A stretch of DNA of 64,000 nt from Skeletonema tropicum (GCA_037178625.1 CM074140.1:1-64000); one strand, 5' to 3'. Counted from the first letter of the stretch, positions 42,601 through 53,917 are shown. Notes: generated by a model from the sequence alone, not told the origin. Made by a program: numbers and translations.

Positions 42601-45600
42601 CTCTGCATTCAGTAAGGCATCACCACATTGACAGATGAAATACTCTGACTAAGTATCTACCTATGAAGGAGGAAGAGGAGGAGGAGATGGTGATAGAAGA
42701 GCTCATGAACTGTAGCTACTGCTTCCAGTCATATCACAGAACAAAAGAAATAATGGAGGAGCATCAAAAGAACTTACCACTCACATACCACACTATGCCT
42801 GTGTGTTGTTGTGGCCTACCTCTCATCCATTCTGATGCTGATGAAAAATTGTGCGCCAGCTGGAGAAGAACTACCTTTAGAGAGGAGCAGAACTAGAATG
42901 CAGGCAATTGACAGAGAAGCTGTCCATGAGAGATGAGAGATGATGTCAGACCATGTGGTACTCAATGCTCAGGAAGTCCAATCCAAAATACTTCCTCTGC
43001 ATTCAGTACCACATCACCACATTGACAGAAAAGCTGTCCATGAGAGATGAGAGATGATGTCAGACCATGTGGTACTCAATGCTCAGGAAGTCCAATCCAA
43101 AATACTTCCTCTGCATTCAGTACCGCATCACCACATTGACAGAAAAGCTGTCCATGAGAGATGAGAGATGATGTCAGACCATGTGGTACTCAATGCTCAG
43201 GAAGTCCAATCCAAAATACTTCCTCTGCATTCAGTACCATACATTGACAGAGAAGCTGTCCATGAGAGATGAGAGATGATGTCAGACCATGTGGTACTCA
43301 ATGCTCAGGAAGTCCAATCCAAAATACTTCCTCTGCATTCAGTACCGCATCACCACATTGACAGAGAAGCTGTCCATGAGAGATGAGGGATGATGTCAGA
43401 CCATGTGGTACTCAATGCTCAGGAAGTCCAATCCAAAATATTTCCTCTGCATTCAGTACCGCATCACCACATTGACAGATGAAATACTCTGACTAAGTAT
43501 CTACCTATGAAGGAGGAAGAGGAGGAGGAGATGGTGATGGAAGAGCTCATGAACTGTAGCTACTGCTTCCAGTCATATCACAGAACAAAAGAAATAATGG
43601 AGCATCAAAAGAACTTACCACTCACATACCACACTATGCCTATGTGTTGTTGTGGCCTACCTCTCATCCATTCTGATGCTGATGGAAAATTGTGTGCCAG
43701 CTGGAGAAGAACTACCTCTCTAGAGAGGAGCAGAACTAGAATGCAGGCAATTGACAGAGAAGCTGTCCATGAGAGATGAGAGATGATGTCAGACCATGTG
43801 GTACTCAATGCTCAAGAAGTCCAATCCAAAATACTTCCTCTGCATTCAGTACCGCATCACCACATTGACAGAAAAGCTGTCCATGAGAGATGAGAGATGA
43901 TGTCCGACCATGTGGTACTCAATGCTCAGGAAGTCCAATCCAAAATACTTCCTCTGCATTCAGTACCGCATCACCACATTGACAGATGAAATACTCTGAC
44001 TAAGTATCTACCTATGAAGGAGGAAGAGGAGGAGGAGATCATGGTGATGGAAGAGCTCATAAACTGTAGCTACTGCTTTCAGTCATATCACAGAACAAAA
44101 GAAATAATGGAGGAGCATCAAAAGAACTTACCACTCACATACCACACTATGCCTATGTGTTGTTGTGGCCTACCTCTCATCCATTCTGATGCTGATGGAA
44201 AATTGTGCGCCAGCTGGAGAAGAACTACCTCTAGAGAGAGGAGCAGAACTAGAATGCAGGCAATTGACAGAGAAGCTGTCCATGAGAGATGAGAGATGAT
44301 GTCAGACCATGTGGTACTCAATGCTCAGGAAGTCCAATCCAAAATACTTCCTCTGCATTCAGTACCGCATCACCACATTGACAGAAAAGCTGTCCATGAG
44401 AGATGAGAGATGATGTCAGACCATGTGGTACTCAATGCTCAGGAAGTCCAATCCAAAATACTTCCTCTGCATTCAGTACCGCATCACCACATTGACAGAA
44501 AAGCTGTCCATGAGAGATGAGAGATGATGTCCGACCATGTGGTACTCAATGCTCAGGAAGTCCAATCCAAAATACTTCCTCTGCATTCAGTACCGCATCA
44601 CCACATTGACAGATGAAATACTCTGACTAAGTATCTACCTATGAAGGAGGAAGAGGAGGAGGAGATGGTGATGGAAGAGCTCATAAACTGTAGCTACTGC
44701 TTCCAGTCATATCACAGAACAAAAGAAATAATGGAGGAGCATCAAAAGAACTTACCACTCACATACCACACTATGCCTATGTGTTGTTGTGGCCTACCTC
44801 TCATCCATTCTGATGCTGATGGAAAATTGTGCGCCAGCTGGAGAAGAACTACCTCTAGAGAGGAGCAGAACTAGAATGCAGGCAATTGACAGAGAAGCTG
44901 TCCATAAGAGATGAGAGATGATGTCAGACCATGTGGTACTCAATGCTCAGGAAGTCCAATCCAAAATACTTCCTCTGCATTCAGTACCGCATCACCACAT
45001 TGACAGAAAAGCTGTCCATGAGAGATGAGAGATGATGTCAGACCATGTGGTACTCAATGCTCAGGAAGTCCAATCCAAAATACTTCCTCTGCATTCAGTA
45101 CCGCATCACCACATTGACAGAAAAGCTGTCCATGAGAGATGAGAGATGATGTCAGACCATGTGGTACTCAATGCTCAGGAAGTCCAATCCAAAATACTTC
45201 CTCTGCATTCAGTACCGCATCACCACATTGACAGATGAAATACTCTGACTAAGTATCTACCTATGAAGGAGGAAGAGGAGGAGGAGATGGTGATGGAAGA
45301 GGTCATAAACTGTAGCTACTGCTTCCAGTCATATCACAGAACAAAAGAAATAATGGAGGAGCATCAAAAGAACTTACCACTCACATACCACACTATGCCT
45401 GTGTGTTGTTGTGGCCTACCTCTCATCCATTCTGATGCTGATGAAAAATTGTGCGCCAGCTGGAGAAGAACTACCTCTAGAGAGGAGCAGAACTAGAATG
45501 CAGGCAATTGACAGAGAAGCTGTCCATGAGAGATGAGAGATGATGTCAGACCATGTGGTACTCAATGCTCAGGAAGTCCAATCCAAAATACTTCCTCTGC

Positions 45601-46266
45601 ATTCAGTACCACATCACCACATTGACAGAAAAGCTGTCCATGAGAGATGAGAGATGATGTCAGACCATGTGGTACTCAATGCTCAGGAAGTCCAATCCAA
45701 AATACTTCCTCTGCATTCAGTACCGCATCACCACATTGACAGAAAAGCTGTCCATGAGAGATGAGAGATGATGTCAGACCATGTGGTACTCAATGCTCAG
45801 GAAGTCCAATCCAAAATACTTCCTCTGCATTCAGTACCGCATCACCACATTGACAGATGAAATACTCTGACTAAGTATCTACCTATGAAGGAGGAAGAGG
45901 AGGAGGAGATGGTGATGGAAGAGCTCATGAACTGTAGCTACTGCTTCCAGTCATATCACAGAACAAAAGAAATAATGGAGCATCAAAAGAACTTACCACT
46001 CACATACCACACTATGCCTATGTGTTGTTGTGGCCTACCTCTCATCCATTCTGATGCTGATGGAAAATTGTGCGCCAGCTGGAGAAGAACTACCTCTAGA
46101 GAGAGGAGCAGAACTAGAATGCAGGCAATTGACAGAGAAGCTGTCCATGAGAGATGAGAGATGATGTCAGACCATGTGGTACTCAATGCTCAGGAAGTCC
46201 AATCCAAAATACTTCCTCTGCATTCAGTACCGCATCACCACATTGACAGAAAAGCTGTCATGAGAG
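39684..46266 (+). repeat. Satellite array with nested 114-bp and higher-order periods
   Basis: Each major unit has a ~280-base core starting ATGAAGGAGGAAGAGG (at 40164, 40900, 41407, 42041, 42663, 43507, 44014, 44641, 45263, 45885), followed by two to five copies of a 114-base subrepeat. Unit spacings are 736, 507, 634, 622, 844, 507, 627, 622, 622 bases, which differ mainly by whole subrepeats. Units 1-4 and 5-8 form a four-unit higher-order repeat of ~2.5-2.6 kb. The array runs into the assembly gap. Confidence 0.9.
40164..40397 (+). other. Small Cys-rich ORF of the satellite core (one of ten)
   Basis: Each core opens with ATG and an acidic run, then NCSYCFQSYHRTKEIMEEHQ and MPVCCCGLPLIHSDADEK with a further Cys-Ala-Ser-Trp, giving 77-92 codons. 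The spacing Cys-x2-Cys...His resembles a zinc finger. Conserved length across ten copies could reflect recent amplification rather than selection. I would not call it a gene without transcripts. Confidence 0.35.
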
Positions 46267-46766
46267 NNNNNNNNNNNNNNNNNNNNNNNNNNNNNNNNNN
46301 NNNNNNNNNNNNNNNNNNNNNNNNNNNNNNNNNNNNNNNNNNNNNNNNNNNNNNNNNNNNNNNNNNNNNNNNNNNNNNNNNNNNNNNNNNNNNNNNNNNN
46401 NNNNNNNNNNNNNNNNNNNNNNNNNNNNNNNNNNNNNNNNNNNNNNNNNNNNNNNNNNNNNNNNNNNNNNNNNNNNNNNNNNNNNNNNNNNNNNNNNNNN
46501 NNNNNNNNNNNNNNNNNNNNNNNNNNNNNNNNNNNNNNNNNNNNNNNNNNNNNNNNNNNNNNNNNNNNNNNNNNNNNNNNNNNNNNNNNNNNNNNNNNNN
46601 NNNNNNNNNNNNNNNNNNNNNNNNNNNNNNNNNNNNNNNNNNNNNNNNNNNNNNNNNNNNNNNNNNNNNNNNNNNNNNNNNNNNNNNNNNNNNNNNNNNN
46701 NNNNNNNNNNNNNNNNNNNNNNNNNNNNNNNNNNNNNNNNNNNNNNNNNNNNNNNNNNNNNNNNNN
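46267..46766. other. Assembly gap (500 N)
   Basis: Exactly 500 Ns, a placeholder size. It follows the satellite array and precedes the middle of an open reading frame, so both the array length and the gene's 5' end are unknown. Confidence 0.99.
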
Positions 46767-46767
46767 A

Positions 46768-49657
46768 ACAGTCGAAGGTCAACGAAAGCTTTTGAGCACT
46801 GCAAGAAAGCACCATTGGCTAGATGAAAGTCAAAATGAAGTCAATGTGGCAGTCCAAGATGGTATCGAGGGATTTGGTCATTTCTACACTTCCTTCACTG
46901 CTTCATTGAAATTCTATGTCACAGCTGTTGAAGGCAACCACCGCTTGATAGCATTATTGGCAGCTCTGCTGCGATGCAAAGTGAAGAGAGAGTCAGGCTA
47001 CTTCTTCAAGCCAAGCAATCCCGGAGATCCGACGTTCTTGACCAATTCATTCGTAGGAATTGAAGATAACGAACATGACGCCATGGAGAATGCTCTTGAG
47101 AAATTGAAAAAATCGGACAGTGATGCAATATTGAGCCACCCCTTCGACGCTCACATTACAGTAGCATCAAGGACTGCTACCGAATCTTTCCCCGCGCCTC
47201 ACCTCGCGGAAACTCTTCTAGCCGAGAAAAGCAAGAACGTGAGCAAAAGGAAGCTTGGATCAACAGTACTAAATATATACAGAGGCTTAACTAAGCATAA
47301 TTCTGTGAGAAGAGACCATGAGGATTGGACTGAGAAGGAAGTTGGTACTAACGGTAAGATAGTCAGCAAAGGTAAAGTTTTGACCATAAAGGGGCTGAGA
47401 GCGCGAACGGCAAGGACACTTGAAGAGTTTGAAGATGACCCAAGTTTCACCGAAGAGCCGCTCACTCAATACTACGAGAATCCAATGCGTGAATACGAGA
47501 CGTGCCAAAACGAAGTGCAGCTCAGAGTTGATGGTGGAGGACCAAATGATGTACTCAAATTGCCTGTCAAGTGTAATATGGACAACTTCGGTTCTACAGG
47601 GAACTACCCGATGACTGTTGAGCACAGCATGGCCAGATTTTTCCCACTCGCGGTAGCAGTACAGTCATTGCTTGAAACTGATGGAATGCAGCTATTTACC
47701 TCAAAGCAGATAAGCGCAATGTTGGCAGGCGGAATTATTATGCCAAGATCAGGAGTGAACACGATTGTGATACCCAAGGATGATACTGATGGAAAATACA
47801 ATGACACGCCTAAACTATGGGACAGGTCAGTTGAAGGGATCATGGCGACAAGTACTGCAGCGTTGGTCTACACAGTCGAGTCTGCCAAACTGTTCAACGC
47901 AGATGCCTTGCTTGATCAAACTTTAAATGCCTTCAGCATCATGTCGCAAACCAAAGATATGGCGAATGATTTGAGATTGAGTATTGGTAAGAACAAGCTT
48001 GGTATCATTTCATTCGTAAACTTGTGCTCGTTGTACCTTGACTAACAAGTATCTAGGTATTCATTGAAATCAAGCGAAAAGTTTCGGATTGATTAGTATG
48101 GCAGCAAAAGAGATCGCAGTTGTCCTGAAGACGCTGAAGGAAGATGAAGGCACAGAGAGAGATGTGAATATCGCGGCACTAAACTTCATGGTGACAATGA
48201 ATCTATTACACGAGTACATGCAACTCATTGCTTCTACCCCTGAAGACATCCAAGTTAGTGAAGACCTATTGAGAGAAGACAACCAGGATTTGGTCGGTGA
48301 AGCTATCAGAGAATTCTTGGTAAGAAAGAAAGACAAGGACAAGACTTCACGTCTCGATAAAGAGCAATTGGCAAGTAACGTCATTGAGGCGGTCAGAGTG
48401 ACGAATGAGACAGGTGCAAGTTCAACCAAAAGACAAAGCAAGATACCGACTAAGGGTAGAGATGTGATGACCATCGTAACAGCTCCTGGTGATATGACAC
48501 TAGTAGAGCTCATTTGCCACATCTTTTGTTGGAATGTGGTTCGATCCGCAGAGAAAGAGAGAGGCAATCCGAGAAAGCTCCAAGACCTCTTCTTCGGAAA
48601 AGACAAGCGATTCAAAACGACAAGCGACTCAGTGAAAACATCAAGTCAGTTGATGAAGGTTCTAAAGATTGGGAATGAAACGGTCACATCTAGAATCGAA
48701 TCACCGAGTGACTTTCAAATGACAGGATCGTTGTTATCGCTAACGCAGCTGGGCGACTTGATCAGAGGGACTGCGCAACTTAAGGGCAAGCTCATCCGTA
48801 CGTACACACTTCCAACGAAACCTGCTGCTACCAAGGAGGGAAAGCCAAGCAAAAGAAAGGAGAGTAAGAAGAGGAAGTCGGAGAAGCATCAAAGTAAAGA
48901 CAAAAATGGATCAACAACTGATACAGAGGAGACAAATTCGAAAAAGCAACGCACCAATGATTGTGCCAGTAAAACGATCGTGTCGCAACAGTCAGGCAAT
49001 ACGACGCAGCACGAACTCCACGGACGAGAGAGCAAGGATGAATTGAGAGCTAGAGCCGTGAAAGCAGCACAGAATAAAGTTGGTAAAGATATCTTGGGAG
49101 AAGGATTAATGACAAACATTGCAAAAGCAATCATTGATGAATTGTTCCCTACACTTCCAGAAGCAGAAGCTGATATAGATGAGATGATTGAAAGTGACGA
49201 TGTCGTGGCAAGAACCGAAACAACATTCGAAGCAGTAGAAGGATATGAGGTAGGAAAACAGTACGACCAAACTGGATTCTTTGACGTCATCAACCTCGCG
49301 TGGAGTAACATGAAATGGAGAGGAAGGAAGAAAAAGCACAAAACGAACAAACGTATTGGGTTGACTACGAAGGAGCAACAGATGGCTGAGAAGTGGGCAA
49401 AGAACTTGTTTGGCTTACCTTTGAAGACAGCTATTACGCAGATCGTGAAGGAAATGAACAAGTCAATCAGTCTTTTTGCACAGAAAAAACGGAGAGGAAT
49501 ATAAGAGAGTGTTCAACGTGAGCGGCAAGAAAGGTGACACTGTCGTCGATCCTTACAACACAATTTACATCTACGGAGAACCATCAGTCGACGGCGCTAA
49601 GAGAACAACAAACAACGCAAATTACAGGTGGATGGTACCAAATGAGACAGAAGAATA
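46768..49657 (+). CDS. Large unknown protein, 5' end in the gap, one intron and a possible frame shift
   Basis: The frame is open from the gap edge (TVEGQRKLLSTARKHHWLDE), so the N-terminus is missing. Exon 46768-47986 ends at donor GTAAGA. A branch-site-like TTGACTAAC lies at ~48037-48046 and acceptor ATCAAG at 48074. Splicing gives SIAKSFGLISMAAKEIAVVL in frame and avoids the TGA at 48065. Exon 48075-49504 is Lys/Glu-rich with a basic cluster (KRKESKKRKSEKHQSKDKNG). At an A6 run (~49483) the frame ends in KKRRGI, while a +1 frame continues (NGEEYKRVFNVSGKKGDTVV...) to a stop at ~49657, so one base may be extra. No family is recognised. Even length, intron and absence of repeats suggest a real gene. 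Confidence 0.6.
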
Positions 49658-49824
49658 GCTAACAACAGGGGAATGGGGAGCATAACAAGGAGAGACAACG
49701 AAAGCTTGACCGACGACCAACAACAGGCTATAACGACGGAAAGGGTTGATGAAACACGAGACAATTGGTCAGCCATAAAAAGTAACAAAACTAAGAACCA
49801 TAACATAAGAACTTCGCCCAATTA

Positions 49825-49851
49825 GTAAAACTGTGCAATGCACAATTATAG
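49825..49851. terminator. 27-base hairpin between convergent genes
   Basis: Arms GTAAAACTG and CAATTATAG around nine bases, midway between the stop of the plus-strand gene (~49657) and that of the minus-strand gene (49875). The position fits a shared transcript end; the function is inferred. Confidence 0.45.
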
Positions 49852-49874
49852 AAATTGATACACGATACATCAGA

Positions 49875-50744
49875 CTAGTCCACGACAATATCAGCGGATA
49901 ACTGCTCGAAATTCAAACAATAAACCTTGAGAAGAACGCTGTTGAAGACTTCGTCAGCAAGAAGCTCTGACATATGAGACAAATTGAACACGTCAAAATC
50001 GCGGTCCAACAAACCACGCTTGGACACCAAAAGGGCGTTGATATCCATGCAAAACATAAAAGTCTCTGAAATGGGACGTCTGCATTCAATCATACGATTC
50101 AGGAGATCTAATTGGTACTGGAGTTGACCCAGTTCTCTAATAGAGAAATTGTCTGGCCCAGCGACGGATTTCATGACAAGAGCTTTCCGTGAAAGCAACA
50201 AGCTGATGTCGGAGCACAATCCATAAGCTACATCGACAGAGAACAGTCTCTCGCAGCGAATAGTGCACAAAGAAGATGTGCATGGGGAATGGCTTGAAAC
50301 ACATCGTTGGTTGCACAGCTGGGATGGAAGAAAACGAACTAACCCCAAATAAAGAACATCGGCGCAGCCGAGACAAGCGTTGAGCTCTGTGACGTCCAAT
50401 AACGACCACCCTGATTGCATCACAACCAAATCCCAAAAATACCATATTGATAAGTCGAACAGAACATCACATTTGCTCAACAGCTTAGCAGCCAAAGACG
50501 ATCGAAGCAAAACGCCGCCTACAAGCCGAAACGATGCAAGAGAGCGTTGATCGGAACCAAACAACTGTGAGACGATGGTTTCGTCCAACACATCAACCGA
50601 TATGCAAGAGCTACTACTACAAGCATGCAACTCACAAAATGATGCACTGTAATTGTCAAACAAGGACAAGACCTTAGTCCTTGGTATAGGGCGATTCACA
50701 ACGATACGAGATGAACGAACGTCCCTCGATCTAATATACACCAT
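49875..50744 (-). CDS. Hypothetical protein, ~289 residues
   Basis: ATG at 50744 (MVYIRSRDVRSS); the longer frame to 50771 lacks stronger support. The protein is rich in Leu, Ser and Cys and has several Cys pairs (LCNQRCVSS, LCTIRCERLF) and hydrophobic strands (CDVLFDLSIWYFWDLVVM). It has no signal peptide and no motif I can name. It converges on the large gene at 46768-49657 with a 27-base hairpin in between, and is divergent from 50989. An F-box/LRR-like or viral-like fold cannot be excluded. Confidence 0.45.
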   Translation of the reverse strand: MVYIRSRDVRSSRIVVNRPIPRTKVLSLFDNYSASFCELHACSSSSCISVDVLDETIVSQLFGSDQRSLASFRLVGGVLLRSSLAAKLLSKCDVLFDLSIWYFWDLVVMQSGWSLLDVTELNACLGCADVLYLGLVRFLPSQLCNQRCVSSHSPCTSSLCTIRCERLFSVDVAYGLCSDISLLLSRKALVMKSVAGPDNFSIRELGQLQYQLDLLNRMIECRRPISETFMFCMDINALLVSKRGLLDRDFDVFNLSHMSELLADEVFNSVLLKVYCLNFEQLSADIVVD

Positions 50745-50988
50745 TGAAATGATGAAGCATCGACAAAACAAAGAGAGATGTCTAGAGAGAGACAGCTGAA
50801 AGCTGTCTATGTTATGGAGTATTTAGTTATGTGTAATAGAAAAGAATCTGTGGTCATGTGTATCAGTTCGGCGACGAACACAAGAAATATGTAATTACGA
50901 GAAAATAGCCACAAACACAATCGCTTGAGAAACCACTGATGAGAACCAAATTGGGGCAAGTTATTTCACTACGATACTCTCACTGAAT

Positions 50989-51390
50989 ATGATGGAACGA
51001 TCAACTAAGCTATCAAACAGCGCGTTTAAAAACGATGTCGAAAGTTTACGGCAACAACTAAAGCTGCAAAACAATGACAGAGGAATTGGAATAGCAACAA
51101 GACTGCTGCAACTGAGCGAGGGAAGCATAGAGAGAGCGAAACTAGCAGTAGATAGAATCTTGGGAGGTGCACAAACAGAACAAGAGAAGGACACAATTGA
51201 ATCCATCATAACAGACTACATAAAAGATATGGGGAGACATAGAACCAATTATGCTGCAATGATGGGACAAACTGAGACAGACAGGACGAACACTATGGTA
51301 CCAGGCTCAATACTATATACAGAGGTGAACTATAACATGCCGGCACCAACATGGAAAAGAGGGAATAAAAAACTCGCACTGAAACGATAG
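50989..51390 (+). CDS. Hypothetical protein, 133 residues
   Basis: Starts with ATGATG at 50989. Mostly helical and charged: NDVESLRQQLKLQNNDRGIG, then EGSIERAKLAVDRILGG and EKDTIESIITDYIKD suggest a short coiled-coil bundle. It ends with a basic tail (WKRGNKKLALKR). A 27-base hairpin lies 122 bases past the stop (51513-51539). No family recognised. The size and helix pattern would fit a small nucleic-acid-associated or structural protein, which is a guess. Confidence 0.45.
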   Translation: MMERSTKLSNSAFKNDVESLRQQLKLQNNDRGIGIATRLLQLSEGSIERAKLAVDRILGGAQTEQEKDTIESIITDYIKDMGRHRTNYAAMMGQTETDRTNTMVPGSILYTEVNYNMPAPTWKRGNKKLALKR

Positions 51391-51639
51391 AATCGAGTGG
51401 ATGAGTTGAAAGTGAAAGAGATGCACAACAGTGAACACTAAGCGCAACTAAACAGCTGATCCGAAAACAAACAGTTGAGACGACGAATGACTGCCGGACA
51501 ATGTACTAATTGGTATAAGTGTGCACAGCACAATTATATATAATTTGATCAGGCGCACTGCAATCTTCTCTCAAATCCCTACACAAATACTAGTGCCGAT
51601 GGACAGATAGATGATTTTCACAATTCTAACACAATTAAA

Positions 51640-51922
51640 GACAACGTCATTGCAGAGCAACTTTATAGCCGTATTCTATTGTAAAGAGACTAATTGGTAA
51701 AATTGTGCACAGCACAATTATACCAATTAAGGCCAACGTCATTGCAGAGCAACTTTATAGCCGAATTCCGTTGTATAAAGACTACTGACAAGCCACACGG
51801 CAAATGGCCAACAGAGCAAGATGACGACACAATACTTTACAGGCCCCGAGGGCCCGCGCTGAACCCGCCACATACACCGCTGCACGCCACTACTATCGCA
51901 CCATTCTGCGCGCCCCTGTTTA
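51640..51922 (+). repeat. Second copy of the twin-box/hairpin module
   Basis: Matches 21003-21283. Boxes at 51649 and 51738, hairpin 51697-51723, GGCCCCGAGGGCC at 51842-51854. It ends at 51922, precisely where the inverted N-half of the ~1,000-aa ORF begins. On the minus strand it supplies the chimeric C-terminus of that half. Confidence 0.8.
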
Positions 51923-53211
51923 TATCGCAGTAGCTCTAAAGCTGTAGAGACATAAGATATCATGCCACGAACAAATGCATAGCCTTGAATGTGCGAAGGA
52001 TCATATCGTACAAGTAATTCAAGTACAGACCAAGCGATGGTAATAAACAAGATCTTGTTGGATGTGTGATCGGAGTTGTGACAACTGTGAGCAAGTATCG
52101 TGCAACGATCAATCTTCTGGGACTTGTGAGTGATAATAACACCACTGGATTCGTCTTGAAAGACATCGATGCTTGTAGTAGATGTCAAGAGTGTCTCCGT
52201 TCTCCCGAGTAATGCATACGTCGATTGCAAAACATCTCCCCACGCAACATGAATCTTGTTCACAAGTTGATTATAGTATCGAACATGTTGTGTCCCTTGC
52301 GAAAGATCGTGCAACCAGATAAAGTCGACACTAAAGATTACCATTACTCCCCATAGTCTCAAGAGATAATGTGTAAGTATGAGTCCCTCACAACTGAAAA
52401 ACATCACTCCTCTATTCACAACTAGGAAGTCATGAGTACCATCGAGTAGATGATCTGCGATGTGACGATGCTCACCAAAGATAACAACATCGATATGCTG
52501 TCGCTTGATAGAACTTGTGCCCAGGAACTGAATATCGAGTTTCCAGAATAGGGTCATCAAAAGGGCGCTGAGGTCATGTTGTCGAAGACAAACTATAACA
52601 CCGATAGGACGTGTATCCATAGATGGATAAATGTTGGTATTAACACCAGAAGGAGTTACCAAAGTACTGAATTCAGAAGGATCCATGATGCGAAGAATAA
52701 TAACTGCGATCAATTTGTCTCCACCCAATGTAGAAGTGTCGAGAATATAATGTCGGGTTCCTAAGCAGACAACTAGACGAAGCACCGATCGAATCGAGAG
52801 AGATGCCGGGTTAAGTGCGGGCAAAGGCCTGTACACGGTGACAATCCACCATTTATCCTCTTGACTTCCTAATAAGGAGAGACCCATTACTAACGAAGGA
52901 CGGTCCACCACATGGTAGATATCCACTTCTTCAGAAGACACGTAAATCCATAAACGTGTAGATATGATCCCTTCAGTAGAAAACAGGACTTGATGTAAAT
53001 CCAAAAACTCGGATAACGGTCTCCGCCACCTTCCTCTGCGAAATACATCAGATTCCATATTAGCATCTCGACTACCATCACTGGTCTCTAAAGAAGCGTC
53101 TACAAAACCCTCATCGGCAGTAACATCGCCACGTGAAGAAGAAAGTTGATCCTCCTGCATGATGATATCGGCGTCAGATAAAGATGTTATGCTGTATTGA
53201 GCAGCTATCAC
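51739..53211 (-). pseudogene. N-terminal half of the unknown ~1,000-aa ORF, fused to the twin-box module
   Basis: From ~53160 (ATG of MQEDQLSS) down to 51922 this is an inverted copy of 55819-57057 with a handful of substitutions (for example N for T at VNKIHVAW). At 51922 the homology stops at the same base at which the C-half copy at 15755 starts. The remaining codons read antisense through the repeat module (WCDSSGVQRCMWRVQRGPSG). It is probably a broken copy, although the frame stays open for 490 codons. Confidence 0.75.
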
Positions 53212-53451
53212 GGGTGTCCACTTGGTATGAAAGGAAGGCCTATTAAGCTAGGTGTTTGCCTGGCAAAACGGAGTCCACTTAAATCAGGGAGAGTTGGATT
53301 TTCTCATAAGACTCAACGACTAAGGCTTGACAGATAATTCTTCGGTGTATCTGAAGCTATTGTTAAAGCACGAGACTGTTAATCTCTCAAGTTGAGAATT
53401 ATCTGTCATAAGACCGTCAAACAGAGTCGGGATAATCTAAGCGAACATTCA
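51922..53451 (-). repeat. Inverted-repeat arm C, left
   Basis: 1.53 kb repeated inverted at 55527-57057. It includes the N-half ORF, its upstream region, the primer-site-like sequence (53362-53384) and the edge of LTR2. Confidence 0.9.
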
Positions 53452-53917
53452 GGCGGGAACACGGATCGGAGCAAGATCGGTGGACTTGTAAGGAGGATCG
53501 TAGAGTACCAGGAAACGAAGGCAGTGTTGAGACGTCTGATTCTATCTTAAGCCGGACACGAAGCACTGAAGCTCTGCTGTTGTGCGTCCTACTCGACTAT
53601 CGAAGTATTGATGTAGTACATGTGCCTTGAGGCAGCGGATGTATTCCAACGTAGTTATTACTATTTCATTATTCTTATTATTGATTGTGAGCGCCATGGT
53701 CATTGGATTTAGTATCTTGTGTAAAGATATGGCGGGAAAATAAGTTCTGCTGAACCGACGATCGCGGAAGATTCGACGTTCAACTTGCGGTAGATAAATG
53801 GGACGATTCCCATTAATCGGGATATGAGTATCTTCAATATCCATAAGTAGTGTACCATTGATGACATACTGGTACGATTGCGGTTGCGCTCATCTGCTTT
53901 CTTACATAAGTTGACAC
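53384..53917 (-). repeat. Inverted-repeat arm D, left (LTR2 and ORF 3' end)
   Basis: Inverse of 58610-59149, with small indels. It contains a whole LTR2 copy (53384-53752) and the last ~165 bases of the ORF body. Between arms C and D the ORF part 57058-58609 is missing from this copy. Confidence 0.85.

Noticed and set aside
39684..46266. CRISPR-like array
   Set aside because: The repeats are 114 bases and directly adjacent with no unique spacers; the pattern is satellite.
46161..46826. ORFs spanning the run of N
   Set aside because: They exist only because Ns are read as open; three frames on both strands do the same.
49480..49495. Programmed -1 frameshift at the A-rich run
   Set aside because: The continuing frame is +1, not -1, so a classic slippery site does not explain it.
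53360..53390. tRNA-Asn gene
   Set aside because: Only the D-arm end and anticodon arm are present; acceptor and T arms are missing, so it is a primer-site match rather than a gene.
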